Positions 52,268 through 63,998 of a stretch of DNA of 64,000 bases are shown here, piece after piece (position 1 is the first letter of the stretch; each line of letters opens with the position of its first letter). The stretch comes from Gymnorhina tibicen (taxonomy: Eukaryota > Chordata > Aves > Passeriformes > Artamidae): NCBI GenBank assembly GCA_013399875.1, contig VXAZ01007874.1:1378688-1442687 (forward strand). The letters run 5' to 3'. A model generated the notes under the pieces. It had not been told where the DNA came from and did not search any database. It saw only the letters and a program-made list of their open reading frames with translations. The translations under genes were made by a program, and so were the position numbers.

Positions 52268-52870
52268 ATTTTAAAGTTGATAATTTTTATTTACAGATTT
52301 ATTGGCAAAAGGTGGTGGGAAAGTTTAAAACATTTTAAACAGAGGGCACCGTACTGTATTGTATGAAGTATCAGTTCACAATCTTCAGTATCCAGCTGAT
52401 CAAATAAAGCTAATCACCACTTAGAGAAGCACAATCTGCATCAGCTCCATTAGAGTACCCTGCCTAAAAACCACTTCAGGCAGTTTCTAAATCAACACAA
52501 TCACTAATAAAAATGCAGTTTTTGAGAAGAATGTATACTTGGATTTTTGTACTGTACCTGATGTCAAATTGCCCACTTGCATACTGGCAAAGCAGTTACA
52601 CTTCCTACTTTTAGTTGAAAGTTATAATCTCACTGTCTGCAAATTCAGCTGTTGGGTAATTCTGAACTACTCTGACCGTTTTGCTGTGAGCATAGTCAAG
52701 ACTGGAGTAGATGAGATTTAAGGAAAACATTCCTGGTATATCATGTGCCCATCATATTCAGCTGCATAACCATAAACATCTTGTTTAAGAATTCTATTCA
52801 AAAAGGAGAAAAAATGTAGTCAGTTTTCACTTTGTCACATAGGTTTAGTTCCTCACTGGAGCTTTTTAGT
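52268..52870 (-). other. ZC3H15: ZC3H15 3' UTR
   Basis: About 600 nt after the TGA, AT-rich, to an inferred cleavage point near 52268-52275. A T/G-rich stretch just downstream (52250-52266 on the minus strand) fits a downstream polyadenylation element. Confidence 0.7.
52286..52303 (-). terminator. ZC3H15: Two AATAAA polyadenylation signals
   Basis: On the minus strand AATAAA occurs at 52303-52298 and again at 52291-52286, about 570 nt after the ZC3H15 stop codon. They are the most likely signals for its mRNA 3' end. Confidence 0.75.
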
Positions 52871-53064
52871 TCATTCTTCTAAATCAAGAGTGTTTAGTTC
52901 TTCTTCTAGTTCATCCAAGTCCTCTCCAGTAAAGAGATTTTCATCAACTGGAACTGCATCAATTACTCCATTTTCCAATTCCCCATCTCCATCATTATCT
53001 TCATCTAAATCATTTTGCTCGCTGTTGTTTATATCACCACCAGAAGCTTCACTTAATTTATTAT
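52871..53064 (-). CDS. ZC3H15: ZC3H15 exon 10: acidic tail and stop
   Basis: Residues 367-430 and a TGA stop. The start (NKLSEASGG) and the end ([20 protein letters not shown] and onward) match the human protein; the Asp/Glu/Asn-rich middle is divergent. Acceptor TTTTCAG. Confidence 0.96.
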
Positions 53065-56000
53065 CTGAAAATAAACACAATTCTGAGGCATTTCAGTATC
53101 ACAAGTTTCTTAATCACCAACTGAACTCACAATCCTACTAAACATGCTTTCAAATTTTGAAACTGTGAAGAAGCTACTTTATTTGAAATTAATGCAGACT
53201 TATATTGGCTAAATTGCATGTACCTGGTTAATATGCAGGTCTGGATAATCAATTATGAAAACAGGTTGGAAAAAAAAGTAACTTACCATCTTTTTCTACT
53301 GAAGTGTATGTGCTGAATCGCTCTGGACTAGCCACTGTAATACCAGTCTCCTCTACTGCCTTGGGGACGTACAGGTTCAAATCTACATCATTTATGCACA
53401 CAGGGTCCTCCATCTGGAAAATAAACCAAGATGTTCTGCATGAATTACTTTTCCACAAAAATCCTCACTTCTGCAAGATTTCTACAACATTTTTCATTTT
53501 CAACAGGAACCGTCTGATAAAATATACTCTGTGGCAGTATTAAATTAAGAACCAAGCTTATTAATTTCATTGTAAGGGCTCTCAAATTAAATTTTTTCAA
53601 ACTTCAATGCAATTGAAATATTCCTTGATTTAATCCTGTTTTTTTACCTCATCATCATCTCCTGCTCCTTGAACATAATGGGTGTCATCTGCTTCTTCAT
53701 CATCTGCATCAACCAGCTCGGGCCGGAACTCGAATACTTCACGTCCACTAATCTATTCACAGTAAAAGAAACCTTCAGTTATCACTTCATGGAATTTATA
53801 CTGCTTACAAAAAACCCCAAACAAAGCACAAAAAAGCAAGGAAAAGAAAATGACACACAAAAATAAGCAAAACTATTTCAGGCCAGCTACCTTATCACAA
53901 AACTTTATCTACTTGCTCTTCATACTTTTAAGAATTGGACTGTAATACTTACCACCAATGCTTTGCCAGCTTTAAAATCTGCTTTCCTCCTCTCCATATC
54001 TTGCTCAGCCTTATCAATTTTTTCTTGTCTTTTTCTTCTCTTCCATGCAATAAAACACTCTAGAGTAATTTTGGTAACATTTGGTCCTAAGGCAGCACGC
54101 TGTCAAGGAAAGATACTGATTAATGCTAGTAACTCTTTCCAAAGGCTACAACATATTGGAGATTAATTACTCTTTTCCAGAAACTAATTGAAAACAATTC
54201 TCTCCAATTCGCTCTTGACTCTTACATTGTTGAACATGCATCATCCTCTTAACACTTGACTAAACATGTGATTTCCCAGTTAGTGAGATGAGTTGGTATA
54301 AAAATTAATAGGAAGTGGAGGAGGAAATAAACTAAAGACAAGAGTTCATTCTGCTCAAAGTGACACTGCCAAGCAATGGTGACAGAAAGAAGCAGAGCAG
54401 CAACACCTTCAGAAGGCCTTGTGCTCTTGGTGTTGCTTCTTCTTAGAGAGTTAAGGGAGAACTAAGGAGACAGTGAGCAGGAGATGAGAAACGCCACAAA
54501 AGCAGTTCTAATGCATAAATGAGAAATAGCAGTTAAGAAACAGAAGCCTCCTATAAAAGGGTAAGCAATACCTGCACTAAGTATGCAGCTATAGTTAATT
54601 CTATTCACTAGGTAATAGTTCCTAAACAAAAATATGAATCAATGCTATGTATCCTTTGCCCTAGCTCATACAGCTCTAAAAACATCTAGTAGTTTTTTAT
54701 TATAAATTAGCAAATTTTTAACGTGCCTCTTCAGAGTAATGAAAACAACTACCACCAAAAGGTACCTGTCTGACAACTTTACCTCTTTTTCTATTAGATC
54801 TTCTAATGAAATTTCATCTTGCTTTTCTTCCTTCTTTTTGTCTTTTTTTAATACAAAGCCTGGAGGTAGAGCATGGCGATACATGCAGTTGTCTCCTCCA
54901 CCTGGACAGACCCAAAACCATCCATATTTGTTGTTTTCAATAGCATCAAGGAAGTACTTGCAGACCTGTATAAAAACAATGGTTGTTAGCACCATGTTCT
55001 CTTTCCATCCCCAGAATTTTACACTCCATGTCAGTAAGTCCAAGTAAGCTTTGCTCAGAACAGAAAGAACATGTGAAATTCATTGCTACTAAACACAGTA
55101 GACAAAGAAGTGTAACCATCTAAAACTGATGTAGTCAACAGCTTTTTCTCCCTCAATATGATCCCAATTAAGAAAGACAAGATGACAGAAGACTGGCAAC
55201 TATGCACTCCTGTAAAACCAGCAGCACACCTCTTCCTGCTCACCAACACTGGTGCAGTTTTAAACAAAATAAATTGCATCTGCCTCACATGTTAAACCTT
55301 CCAGCTCTGGATCCTGAGGTAAAGATGCCATTCTGGGACCTTTAACAAGCAATTAATAGTTTGTATTTAGCCACAGCAATGTTTAACTTTTACAAATTTA
55401 GGGAGTATCAATAGACTTTTTACTTACTTGGTATTGAAAATGAGGTGAAACAGTCCCAAAGAATGAAAAAGGGATTAACCCATTATGCCATTTAGTGCAA
55501 AACTAAAAAATCTTTTTGAACTTCGAGCCCAGGAATTACAAGTAACTCTCAATTCCTAAATTCCAACTTAAAGAAGAAAATTTAAAAACTTATAATGCTT
55601 GTATGTCACCCAGTACATAAATAAGTCAATATATATGGCAGTCACTGCAATAACAGACTTCACTAATCACAATACTCAGATCTTCTAGGCAGTTAGGATG
55701 CATTAGATATACTACTGAATCCTTTAGCACTTCACCTACTATCCTTTTGTAATGTACATGATAAAACAGTTTATGGACTGAAAAGAGCTGTTGGGCTGTG
55801 GTTTTCTTCGTGGTTTTGGTTTTTTAAGTTTTCAATACATTACTAGAAATACAATCAGTCTAACTGTCTACTCAGAATATTATTATTACAATATTACATT
55901 CCAGATTTTTACATAATGATAAACACATCTAATGCCAGACTGCACCTAGTTCCTTCTAGTACAGCTCAATTTAAAAAAAAAAAGAAAAAAAAAAAAGAAG

Positions 56001-59000
56001 ACATACTATTTGAGTTTTGGGTTTTTTCTTTTCCGCCTCACCATGCTTCTTGTTCACCACTTCTTCCAGCTTCTTCTCATCCCAGTTGTCCATTGTATCT
56101 AGAAAAAGACAACATATGGTTTCACAAAACATTCCAAATACTAAACATTGCCAGCAAGCTGCTTTTCTGCCCAGTAACAGTTTTAATATGCAATTCTTAT
56201 ATTTTAAGTAGCTTATACAATCCAAAATGAATTCAGGTTCTAAAAATAATATTTTCAAACTCTCCTATGCCAATCACAAGACAATTACCTCAAAAGCCCT
56301 AGAAATTTTAATTTTGAAATGCATAAAGTGTGTTTCATTTAAACACTCAATAATGTGTCATTCCATCTGTACAGTACTGAGTGTGGACAAGGTAAAAGAA
56401 GAAAAACAAGGCAACTGAATAAAAGAGAAGGTTGGAGGGTAACATCCAGAAATACAGGTAATCTAACTTGAGGATTGAAAGAGATAATACCAAATTATCT
56501 GTGTTAAAGTTAAAAGAAGCAAATCATCAATGACAATATAGCAGTGAATCTGTGGGATCCCATAATATATATTTAGGATGACAGAGGCTAAAATTCAAAT
56601 AAAGACTGAGACATGAGGAAATGTGAAAAAACCAAGTTCTATAAAACCTCTAATCCCTGCTAAATAGAAGTAAAATCCAGAGTACTTAGCCAACAAGTCA
56701 TATGGGAAGAGAAAGTCACAGAAAAAAATTCCCAAGTATCCCTAATTCTAGAACTGTGCATATTTGGCCAAACACTAGTAGCAGTTCTGGAAGGCAACTC
56801 TGGTTGCTCAGTGCACTTCCTCCTTTTGCACTTCCCATCTACAGAACTTAAGAGGGAAACAGCAACTGTAAGAAAGGTCAAGTACTGTTCAACTTGTGAC
56901 TTGTATGACATAATACATGGCACTGCACAACTGAAAAACCACCATTCAGTATCAGTAGGCCATGCTTCTTTTTCTAGGTAAGGTCTAAAGAACACTTGTG
57001 AGCACACTCAGAGAAAAGCTTCAGTGCCGTTCAGAACTTTGAACGTAGTGGGATGGGTTGCCTTACTCACTCTTCTTCAGCATCGTAACTACAATACAGA
57101 AGACTCTTAATCTTAAAATTCCAGTTTCAGAATCAGAATAGCTTAGTAGTAACTTTCTACAATTATTATACCTTTTTCAAGGTCTTCATCTCTTGCATCA
57201 ATGTAGACACTTCTTTTTTCACACTTCCTTTCCAATGACAAATCATGAGAAAACTTGCACTTGTCTCCTTTAGTGCACTGTCCTTGCTTGAAGAAAGCAC
57301 AAACTACAGATTTGGGGTCAGCACCTGAATGAAGAAAGTTTTTATATTTTAATACTACTTCTAAGCAGAAATTATATACTAGAAATTCTGGGAACAGTAT
57401 CAAGGATATGTAGAGAATGAAAATATGCTTTTAAAATAAAAGTTATTTGAAAGTGTTCATGGTAAGTACATAATTCATGTCCTGAACATGCCAAGTTTAC
57501 TTTTATTGCATGGTACTTACACTATGTATTAGAGCTGCCACTAAACTTTTTAAAGAAATACGGTGCGCCTGAGGAAATTATTAATTCGTGCATTACAATA
57601 CATAAGAGAGACCATTCTGTGCAACTTCTTCCCTATACATGAAGCTATTCTTGCCTCTAGTACACAGTAAAGCATCTTCTGGATGTCAGCCACTCCCCAA
57701 TAGATCCGCAACACACTACAATAAATTACAATAATTTAACCCACACTCACTCAAACCACTTTCTTCTTTTAATAACAGAAAGAAAATGGCTGATCAGAGA
57801 CTCCAAAATAAGCAACTGTTGTTCTAGTACAAACTATCCAACCACTCTAACTACAGTTTAAGTAAAAATCATCCCACTAAAGAATTATTTGACCATTAGG
57901 AGGTCATTAGGAAAAGCAATGAAAGAAGCAGGTACAAGTGTATTTATGAGACATGACTAAATCAGAAATACTTTACTTGTAATATTAATTAAGTTCTCAT
58001 GTAAGATTTTAAGATAGAGTTTTTCACATGATGCTTCATTTTTGGTTTGACTCAAAGTGATTTGAATATGTACAGCAACACCTGTTTAAAATGTAATCTA
58101 AAAGTCTGGGTAATATTAGTTTTCTGAAATAAAGTCAAAAGCTGCTTGATTTAGAGAAAACTGATACAGAAAGCTGAAGATCACAAACAGGAAAGTGTTT
58201 TTTGCTTTTTGCTGATCAGCACCACAACGCGTAAATATCAGGTTTGCTTTAAATATATGGAAATCACACTTCTTTTGTCAAAAATTATTGCCCATAAGCT
58301 CCGGAAGATCGGTAAGTAAAAACCTGGTAACATCACAAAATTTGTTCGTTCAATAACCAAGCTCAAGAGAGACCAAATCCAAGTGCTACTGCTAATTATG
58401 AGGTCAGATACAAGTAACTGGAAAGTATTTACTGTTCTGATTTGAGTACAAGTCTTCTGTTAAGACAATAGTTACGATCTTATATTTTTTCTCTGGATCT
58501 TCACACTTCCCTGGGGGGACAGGCTGTTTTAAACAAATACCATCACACACACACAAAAATCATGCTACACACCCAGAAGCATCTAACTGATGAATCAGAA
58601 CACAGCCAAGTATTTTCAGCTGCGCTGACAACATCAATGTAGCTTTAGATATTGTAATAATCTACTGAACCCAGAGGACTTCCCAAAAAAAGTCAAATCG
58701 TGACTGACAAAATACTTGGCACAACAGATGGAGAAGGAAATAGTCACATCTATCTCATTAAAATATCACCTGGTGTTTTTGAAGGGTTATTTTACCTTAA
58801 GTAGTTACATGAATAAGAGAACATAAATGAAGAGAAATCAGTTAATCATACCTTTGCTAATTTTCTGTGCAGCAACCACAGGCTTGAAGAGCTCATTTAA
58901 TTCTTGTAATTCCTTTTTCTTATCTTCTTTCTTTAATTTCTTCTCACTTTCTGATTGAGCAGCCTACAATGACCCCAAATTAAAAGTTATAAATATAAAA

Positions 59001-62000
59001 TCAGAATGCCAGGACTCACTTCACACGAACCCCACATTAAAATAGCCAGTCACTCAGAATTAGTTTGCAAGGGTAGGAAGGAAATGACCTGTGATGCCTG
59101 GAAGGCTCAGAATTGTTGCTCTTGTGTGTGCAGCTAGTGCCCTTTATTGGCACTGACCTGTTCCACAGGAGGGACTGCAAATCTCCCAGAGAGGAGAGAT
59201 GCTGGCAGGTACTTTTAGTGCCACAGTGACCCCTACTGCACCTTTACAGGTAAGAAAGCCAATGAGAGGCATTGAAACTACTCGTTCTTTTGCTGTGCAA
59301 CTACTCAGTGCAGCTACTTCCAGACCTGCACAAAAAAAGCCTCTCCTTTCTTGAGCCCCCTACAGTATGCTGCTTTGCTCTCTCTTCTCATCTATCAGGT
59401 CGCAATTCCAGGAAATCTGTCCCCAGAAGTTGGAAGTGCTTTTAGAACATTATTTCAACTTGAATCAACTCAACATATGAATGTTTGATTGCTTAACTAG
59501 GGCCCAGGAAAACAAGCTCATCTAGGGAAGGAAAACTTCCATGTATAAGGAAAAAAATACCTGACTCTGCCTCACCCTTTTTTAGATAAGCCAGAGCACG
59601 TGTGTATCTATACTAAAGTGGGATGAAAAAACATGAAGGAGGGCATGGGAGAAACATTCTCAGATCAGATATGAAAGGAGGTTTAACAAGGGTCCATCTC
59701 TTTTTCAAGGTAGCAAGTGACAGGAAAGAAGCAATGGTCTCAAGTTACTCCAGACAATGTTTAGATGAGATTTTAGGAAAAATTTCATCATTGAAAGGGT
59801 GGGTCAAGCATTGGTGGACTTGCCATCTCTGGAAGTGTTAAAAAATGTCTAGATGTGGCACTTGGGAACATGGTTTAGTGGTGAACAGGGAGTGCTGGGT
59901 TAATGGCTGGCCTCAAAGATCACAGAGGTCTTCTCTACCCTTAAGGACTCTGTGTTTATTTGACTCTTACCTTTACGGGAAGCTAGTGAGACTAACACCA
60001 CAAACAAGTATGTGGGGTACTATTTTCTAAAATACAGTGCAATATTAAAAAAGGAGCTTTGTTCTTATGGTGAATTTGGAAAAAATACACCTGTTTTTGA
60101 AAGGAATTAGCACCTTGGCTAGTTTTCATACTGAAAGTTCACAAATGCTACTTTAAATAACATGCAGACTCACATATGTCAACTACATAAAGTAGTACTT
60201 TAAGAATGCTTTTGTTTCTCTTCAGAGCTCTAAAAGCTTGAAGATGAAGCTTGTCTTAAAAAGACCCCAACAAACCAACAAAAAAAAAAAAAAAACAAAC
60301 AAAACCCCCCAAAATCAAAGAAACAAAAAACCCCAAAGAAACAACAACAAATCAAAAAAGGAGCAAAACAGAAATACACCCACCACCAAAACCACAACTT
60401 TGACAGCATTTCCATTTTCATCTCATGACACAAAGAAAATTGCTTTAAAAACTTCCTTCTCAGGGACAATCCTACCTGAAAGCTATTTTATAAGGTAAGA
60501 GACGTATAATCAGGTTTAAACATTTGGTCCTGACATCCAACAGTCAATAGCTACCAGCATTTGAGAAACAACATTATTTTAGGCTGGCTATTTTACACAT
60601 TGGTATTCGTATACATGCCACACATCCAGGGATTTCATACACAAGTTTTAGAACTGTTTGAGTAACACCATTGTTTTTGAAGTGACATCAAGGAATCTTT
60701 TCCGCAACAAAAAATTATTAGATCTAATGACCCAAATATCAACTTCACTTTTCAAGTTGGGCTTGTCATGCTAGTTCACCCTTGTTATGCAAGGAATGTA
60801 TCATGACATCATGAATTGAGCTAACGCAAGTGTAATTATTTTACAGGCTTATTCATAGAACAGAAAGCTGTGTAAATATTTAACAGGCAGCTTTCCTAGC
60901 ACTGTAGGAGTAAGACACCTGGATCATTTCCATTAAATCCATGCTTTCTGATTAAGTACAATGTAAACATTGTATCTCATTTTATTTCATCATATGGAAG
61001 AGCCAAGTTGCAGACAGTAGCTCAAAATTTCAGTTTTTTTGACCAAAGAGTTCACCAAATAGATGGAGACTTGAAAGACTTGTGTCCACTTAAAATTGTA
61101 ATAAATACTTCTGTAAGTAGAAGAATGAGAATATATAGATTTATACTTTTATCTTCTTTCAATTCCAGTTTTAGTAATAACTATTGTTAATTTTAATTGC
61201 TCACTATTTCTCAGATACGGTGGGAATTAAACAGAAAAAAGAGAAAAAAGGTGCAATTGCACTTTGCTGACAGCCAGTATCACAATTTAATTTCAGGTAT
61301 ACCTTAAAGTTAATTATGCAACTATCAGAACGCTATTGAGACAAACACTCACCCTGACTGAGTTTGGATGGGATGCAGGTTTTTTTTCACAACAAAAGCT
61401 AACCAAACAAACTAAAAACCAAAAAACCCCCATATTCTGTACTACCTTTACACAGGTACATAATTTACAGCTAGACAAGCTTTGCAAGACATCTGTTAGT
61501 TAGATCTGTGCCAGTCACATGAGGCAAGAAACAGCTCAACTTCCTTCTCCTTCAGTACATGACCATCCGTATGTACAGTGAAAGATGATTTGACTATGCA
61601 GTGGGAAAACATTCCAAAATAAATGCTTACCTGACGTGGATTCTGCTGACCAAACTTAACCTGGTGAGTCACAGCCTTGATAAATTTCTGCTGCTTTGCA
61701 CCTTTTTTATTCTTAAGGCCAAATGTTTTGTCCTAAACCAAGAGACAAACACAGCCATATTAATTAAACAAAAAAACCTCAACCAAAACAACAAAACCCC
61801 CACCCTTGCCACTCCTCTTAGGCTTTCAGTAAAACACGGATTATTTCCTCTAGCAACACAAGCAATCCAAGAAACAGCATGGACAAAATTTAGATTCCTC
61901 ATGTCATCTTCAGAAGTGGCTTTTCACCAGAACCTCCTAAATGTGGCCCTTGTGAAAGCTCTTGTTTTTATCACCAGACCTCCTCGTGCCCCAGTATCAG

Positions 62001-63732
62001 TGTGAGCGTGCACACACAGCGTTCTCAGGCCTCTCAAGGCAACAGGACAAGATGTTTTTGGAGACTACCCAAGGAACAACTGAGGAAAATAGGACAACTG
62101 ATTAGCCATAACAACTGCTGGTTTCTCTTATGTCTACCTGAAATCACTTACTACTTCTATCTTCAACTATTCAGATAGAAATGTGATGTATATTATACAG
62201 ATTACTATTACCACGTGTGACATATTACCTTCTATTTTCAAGTATCAGAAGCTTTTCATTTTCTAACTGTACTAATTTGAATTTAAGGTTTTACCCTGCA
62301 TCAAGTCTGGACAGGTGTCTCTCCTTCCTAAACTCCACTGCCAGAAGTTTCTGTTTACTCCCTAACCAATTCTTCCTCTATATCTTCAGCTTTACTGTTA
62401 AGGTGAAGTTTCTATACCAAATCTATGAAAAATTTCTCACCAAAAAAAAAAAAATACAGCTCACTTTCACATGAGTACCTGAGGCAGAAATTATTTTTTG
62501 TAACTGAAATACCTGCCTTAAAAACTTATCCACACCTTTGATTTGATACCAACATTTTCCTCCTTGAAGGAAAAAATAACAGATGTTCATCCAGTGATAA
62601 TAGCTCAGTTCAAACATGGTTCTGGAAGCCCTAACAACCCAGAAGTATATTATAAAATAATTACAAAATAAACAGCTCCAAGTTTCCAGACTCATGCCGT
62701 TTTTACTTACAACATGTTCTCTCTGAACAGCAGCTTCTCTGTTACTTGGTGCTAACTCGAGAAGTCAAAACAATTAGTTGGGAAAGAAAATCTATCATTT
62801 ACACACTTGATTTCCACTGTAAATACAGCATGGAAAATATAAACCCTGTGTATTTGATTTATAAAATAAATTATCGTTAACAATCGATGCAAGCTTTTCC
62901 CCTTTCAGCTACATTTATTCGTAATAAAAAGCAAAATTTTTCCGGGGCAGCTGCATTCAGCAAGAACCTCAGGAACTCCAATGCCAGAACACAAGACCAA
63001 CTCCTCTAACCTGACCTTTCCAAAAAACACAGAAATATCATTCTGCAGCCTCAGATTTAAAAGAACACTCACATTACATGGGTATTCCACCTGAACAGCT
63101 GAGCAGCATCTCTCATGCCAATATTTATATTTTTGTAACTACTCTGCTTGGACTCTCAGCATAAATTCACACACACAGCATACACAAACACACGCACCCC
63201 TCTAGCAGTTATTTTTTTTCAATCCGGCCACACGGGTCAAATTATAACAAAACCAACCGCAAAACTGGGTGAGGAACCAACCAATTATTACGGTGTGAAG
63301 GGATCTCTGGGGATCATCTGGTCCTACCCCCAAAAGCACAAACCTACACCCCAGCCAGCCGGACTCTGGGAATACACGGACACAAAGGATGAATATGAGA
63401 AAGGGCGAGGAAAAAAGACAGCAGAGCAGTGTTGTCAGATCACGGTCAGCCCCAACACAGCTCGGGTCTGGCAATGTCCCGGCTGAACACCTAAATCTGG
63501 GTCCAAGCAGCGCTGCGAAGCCGGTGCCTCCCCGGAAACAGAGAGGTTTCGGCTCTGTGATCCTTCCCTCGGCCGCTCCAGCCGGGAAGCCGCAGGGAGC
63601 GGCAGGGCCCAGCGAGAGGCCGCGGTAGGAGAGCGGCGGCCTGGGCCTCCTCACCTCGATAATCTTCTCCTTCTTCTTCTGGTCCGCCTTCTTGCTGCCC
63701 CCCGCCGGCTGCTGCTGCTTCTTGGGGGGCAT
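52871..63732 (-). CDS. ZC3H15: Zinc finger CCCH protein 15 (DRG family regulatory protein 1)
   Basis: Cytosolic partner that binds and stabilises the GTPase DRG1, linked to translating ribosomes. Ten coding exons join in frame to 1,293 nt, 430 residues plus stop (human: 426). Seen in order: a lysine-rich N-terminus (MPPKKQ), a basic segment typical of the family, CCCH finger 1 (Cys106, Cys114, Cys120, His124; spacing 7-5-3), CCCH finger 2 (Cys181, Cys199, Cys206, His210; spacing 17-6-3), a charged coiled-coil-like DRG1-binding part (about 240-290), and a long acidic tail ending [15 protein letters not shown]. The gene is complete with promoter and polyadenylation signals in the window. The paralogous DRG2 partner RWDD1 lacks these zinc fingers, so confusion is unlikely. 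Confidence 0.97.
53287..53413 (-). CDS. ZC3H15: ZC3H15 exon 9
   Basis: Residues 325-366 plus one base, [20 protein letters not shown] through [15 protein letters not shown]. The first residues differ from human (VDDSVSVND) while the GITVAS block is conserved. Acceptor TTTCCAG, donor GATG/GTAAGT. Confidence 0.95.
53648..53752 (-). CDS. ZC3H15: ZC3H15 exon 8
   Basis: Residues 290-324: [20 protein letters not shown] then [15 protein letters not shown]. The [11 protein letters not shown] motif is family-typical and also belongs to the DRG1-binding part. Acceptor GAATAG, donor GAG/GTAAAA. Confidence 0.95.
53953..54099 (-). CDS. ZC3H15: ZC3H15 exon 7: DRG1-binding region
   Basis: Residues 241-289: [20 protein letters not shown], then [20 protein letters not shown] and [10 protein letters not shown] basic, helical segment in the part of the family known to bind DRG1. 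Acceptor TTGACAG, donor GTG/GTAAGT. Confidence 0.96.
54783..54965 (-). CDS. ZC3H15: ZC3H15 exon 6: CCCH zinc finger 2
   Basis: Residues 180-240. [30 protein letters not shown] and [20 protein letters not shown] include all ligands of finger 2. It ends [11 protein letters not shown]. Acceptor ATACAG, donor GAG/GTAAAG. Intron 6 (54100-54782, 683 bp) shows nothing recognisable. Confidence 0.96.
55971..56000 (-). promoter_or_regulatory. U-rich tract just downstream of ZC3H15 exon 5 donor
   Basis: Read on the transcribed strand, two long T runs begin about 6-10 bases after the exon 5 donor. U-rich tracts at this place are known binding sites for TIA-1/TIAR, which help U1 snRNP to use weak donors. 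A role here is inferred from position only. Confidence 0.45.
56007..56098 (-). CDS. ZC3H15: ZC3H15 exon 5
   Basis: Residues 149-179: [20 protein letters not shown] then [11 protein letters not shown]. Acceptor TTTTCTAG. The donor ATA/GTATGT is followed at once by an unusually long T-rich tract. Intron 5 (54966-56006, 1.0 kb) otherwise shows nothing. Confidence 0.95.
57172..57324 (-). CDS. ZC3H15: ZC3H15 exon 4: CCCH zinc finger 1
   Basis: Residues 98-148, with [20 protein letters not shown] (finger 1) and [19 protein letters not shown]. All four metal ligands are present. Acceptor ATTCAG; the donor AAAG/GTATAA is weak beyond +4. Intron 4 (56099-57171, 1.1 kb) shows nothing recognisable. Confidence 0.96.
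58852..58963 (-). CDS. ZC3H15: ZC3H15 exon 3
   Basis: Residues 61-97 plus one base: [20 protein letters not shown] then [17 protein letters not shown], a charged helix ahead of the first zinc finger. Acceptor TTGTAG, donor AAAG/GTATGA. Intron 3 (57325-58851, 1.5 kb) shows nothing recognisable. Confidence 0.95.
59660..59960 (+). mobile_element. CR1 LINE fragment
   Basis: In order it shows GAAAGGAGGTTTAACAAGGG, GTGACAGGAAAGAAGCAATG, TTAGGAAAAATTTCATCATT, AAGGGTGGGTCAAGCATTGG and ACATGGTTTAGTGGTGAACA, the hallmark blocks of a CR1 3' region. The terminal part is degraded. It lies antisense in ZC3H15 intron 2. Confidence 0.9.
60270..60400. repeat. A/C-rich simple sequence
   Basis: A 15-base A run and then CAAA-, CCCC- and AACAAC-type stretches in ZC3H15 intron 2. 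Low-complexity; no parent element recognised. Confidence 0.8.
61631..61732 (-). CDS. ZC3H15: ZC3H15 exon 2
   Basis: Residues 27-60: [20 protein letters not shown] then [14 protein letters not shown], the strongly conserved [10 protein letters not shown] motif. Acceptor GGTTTAG, donor CAG/GTAAGC. Confidence 0.96.
63655..63732 (-). CDS. ZC3H15: ZC3H15 exon 1
   Basis: Residues 1-26, [20 protein letters not shown] then KEKIIE, the family N-terminus. No stop separates the ATG from the 5' UTR frame above it, but no in-frame AUG lies there either. Donor GAG/GTGAGG. Intron 1 (61733-63654, 1.9 kb) shows A and T runs only. Confidence 0.95.
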
Positions 63733-63875
63733 GGCGGGGCGGGGCGGCTCCCGCCGGGGCTCCGGGCCGGGCCGGGAAGGGCCGGGAAAGGCCGGGACGG
63801 GCTCGGGCCGCGCCGCCGCCGCGGGGGAGGCGCAACGGGTCCCGCGGGGCACGATGGGAACGCGCCGCGGGCCGG

Positions 63876-63880
63876 CCAAT
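63876..63880 (-). promoter_or_regulatory. CCAAT box (ATTGG on coding strand)
   Basis: A perfect CCAAT pentamer about 145 bp upstream of the ZC3H15 ATG; NF-Y binds it in either orientation. Its place between the CREs and exon 1 fits a CpG-type promoter. Confidence 0.5.
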
Positions 63881-63908
63881 CGCCTCCCGGCAGGCTGCGC
63901 GCGCCGCG

Positions 63909-63943
63909 CGACGTCACGGGGTGGGGCGAGCGGCGTGACGTCA
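63909..63943. promoter_or_regulatory. Paired CRE motifs
   Basis: TGACGTCA, the full palindromic CREB/ATF site, is at 63936-63943. A one-mismatch copy, CGACGTCA, is at 63909-63916. They lie 27 bp apart, about 180-210 bp upstream of the ZC3H15 start codon. Confidence 0.7.
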
Positions 63944-63984
63944 CGGGGGTCCGTGGTGTTCAGTGGCGGGGAAGGAGGGGCGGC

Positions 63985-63998
63985 GGGGGGGGGGGGGG
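63985..63998. repeat. G14 run at window edge
   Basis: Fourteen consecutive G next to GGGG-rich sequence upstream of ZC3H15. It may form a G-quadruplex, and its length could be uncertain in the assembly. Confidence 0.85.

Larger units (their letters stand above)
58964..61630 (-). other. ZC3H15 intron 2
   Basis: The longest intron of this gene, 2.7 kb, with a CR1 copy at 59.66-59.96 kb and an A/C-rich simple stretch at 60.27-60.40 kb. No extra exon was recognised. Confidence 0.75.

Noticed and set aside
55521..55535. TTCGAG-type motif resembling a tRNA T-loop
   Set aside because: No matching A-box, anticodon arm or acceptor stem nearby. The other TTCGA occurrences fail in the same way, so no tRNA is called.
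62423..62695. Minus-strand frame in ZC3H15 intron 1 with good-looking splice-like ends
   Set aside because: The protein is not part of the ZC3H15 family sequence, and exons 1 and 2 join in phase without it.
63733..63879. Possible N-terminal extension of ZC3H15, since the frame upstream of the ATG has no stop for 49 codons
   Set aside because: The apparent start is TTG, not ATG, and GC-rich sequence stays open by chance. The MPPKKQ start matches the family exactly.
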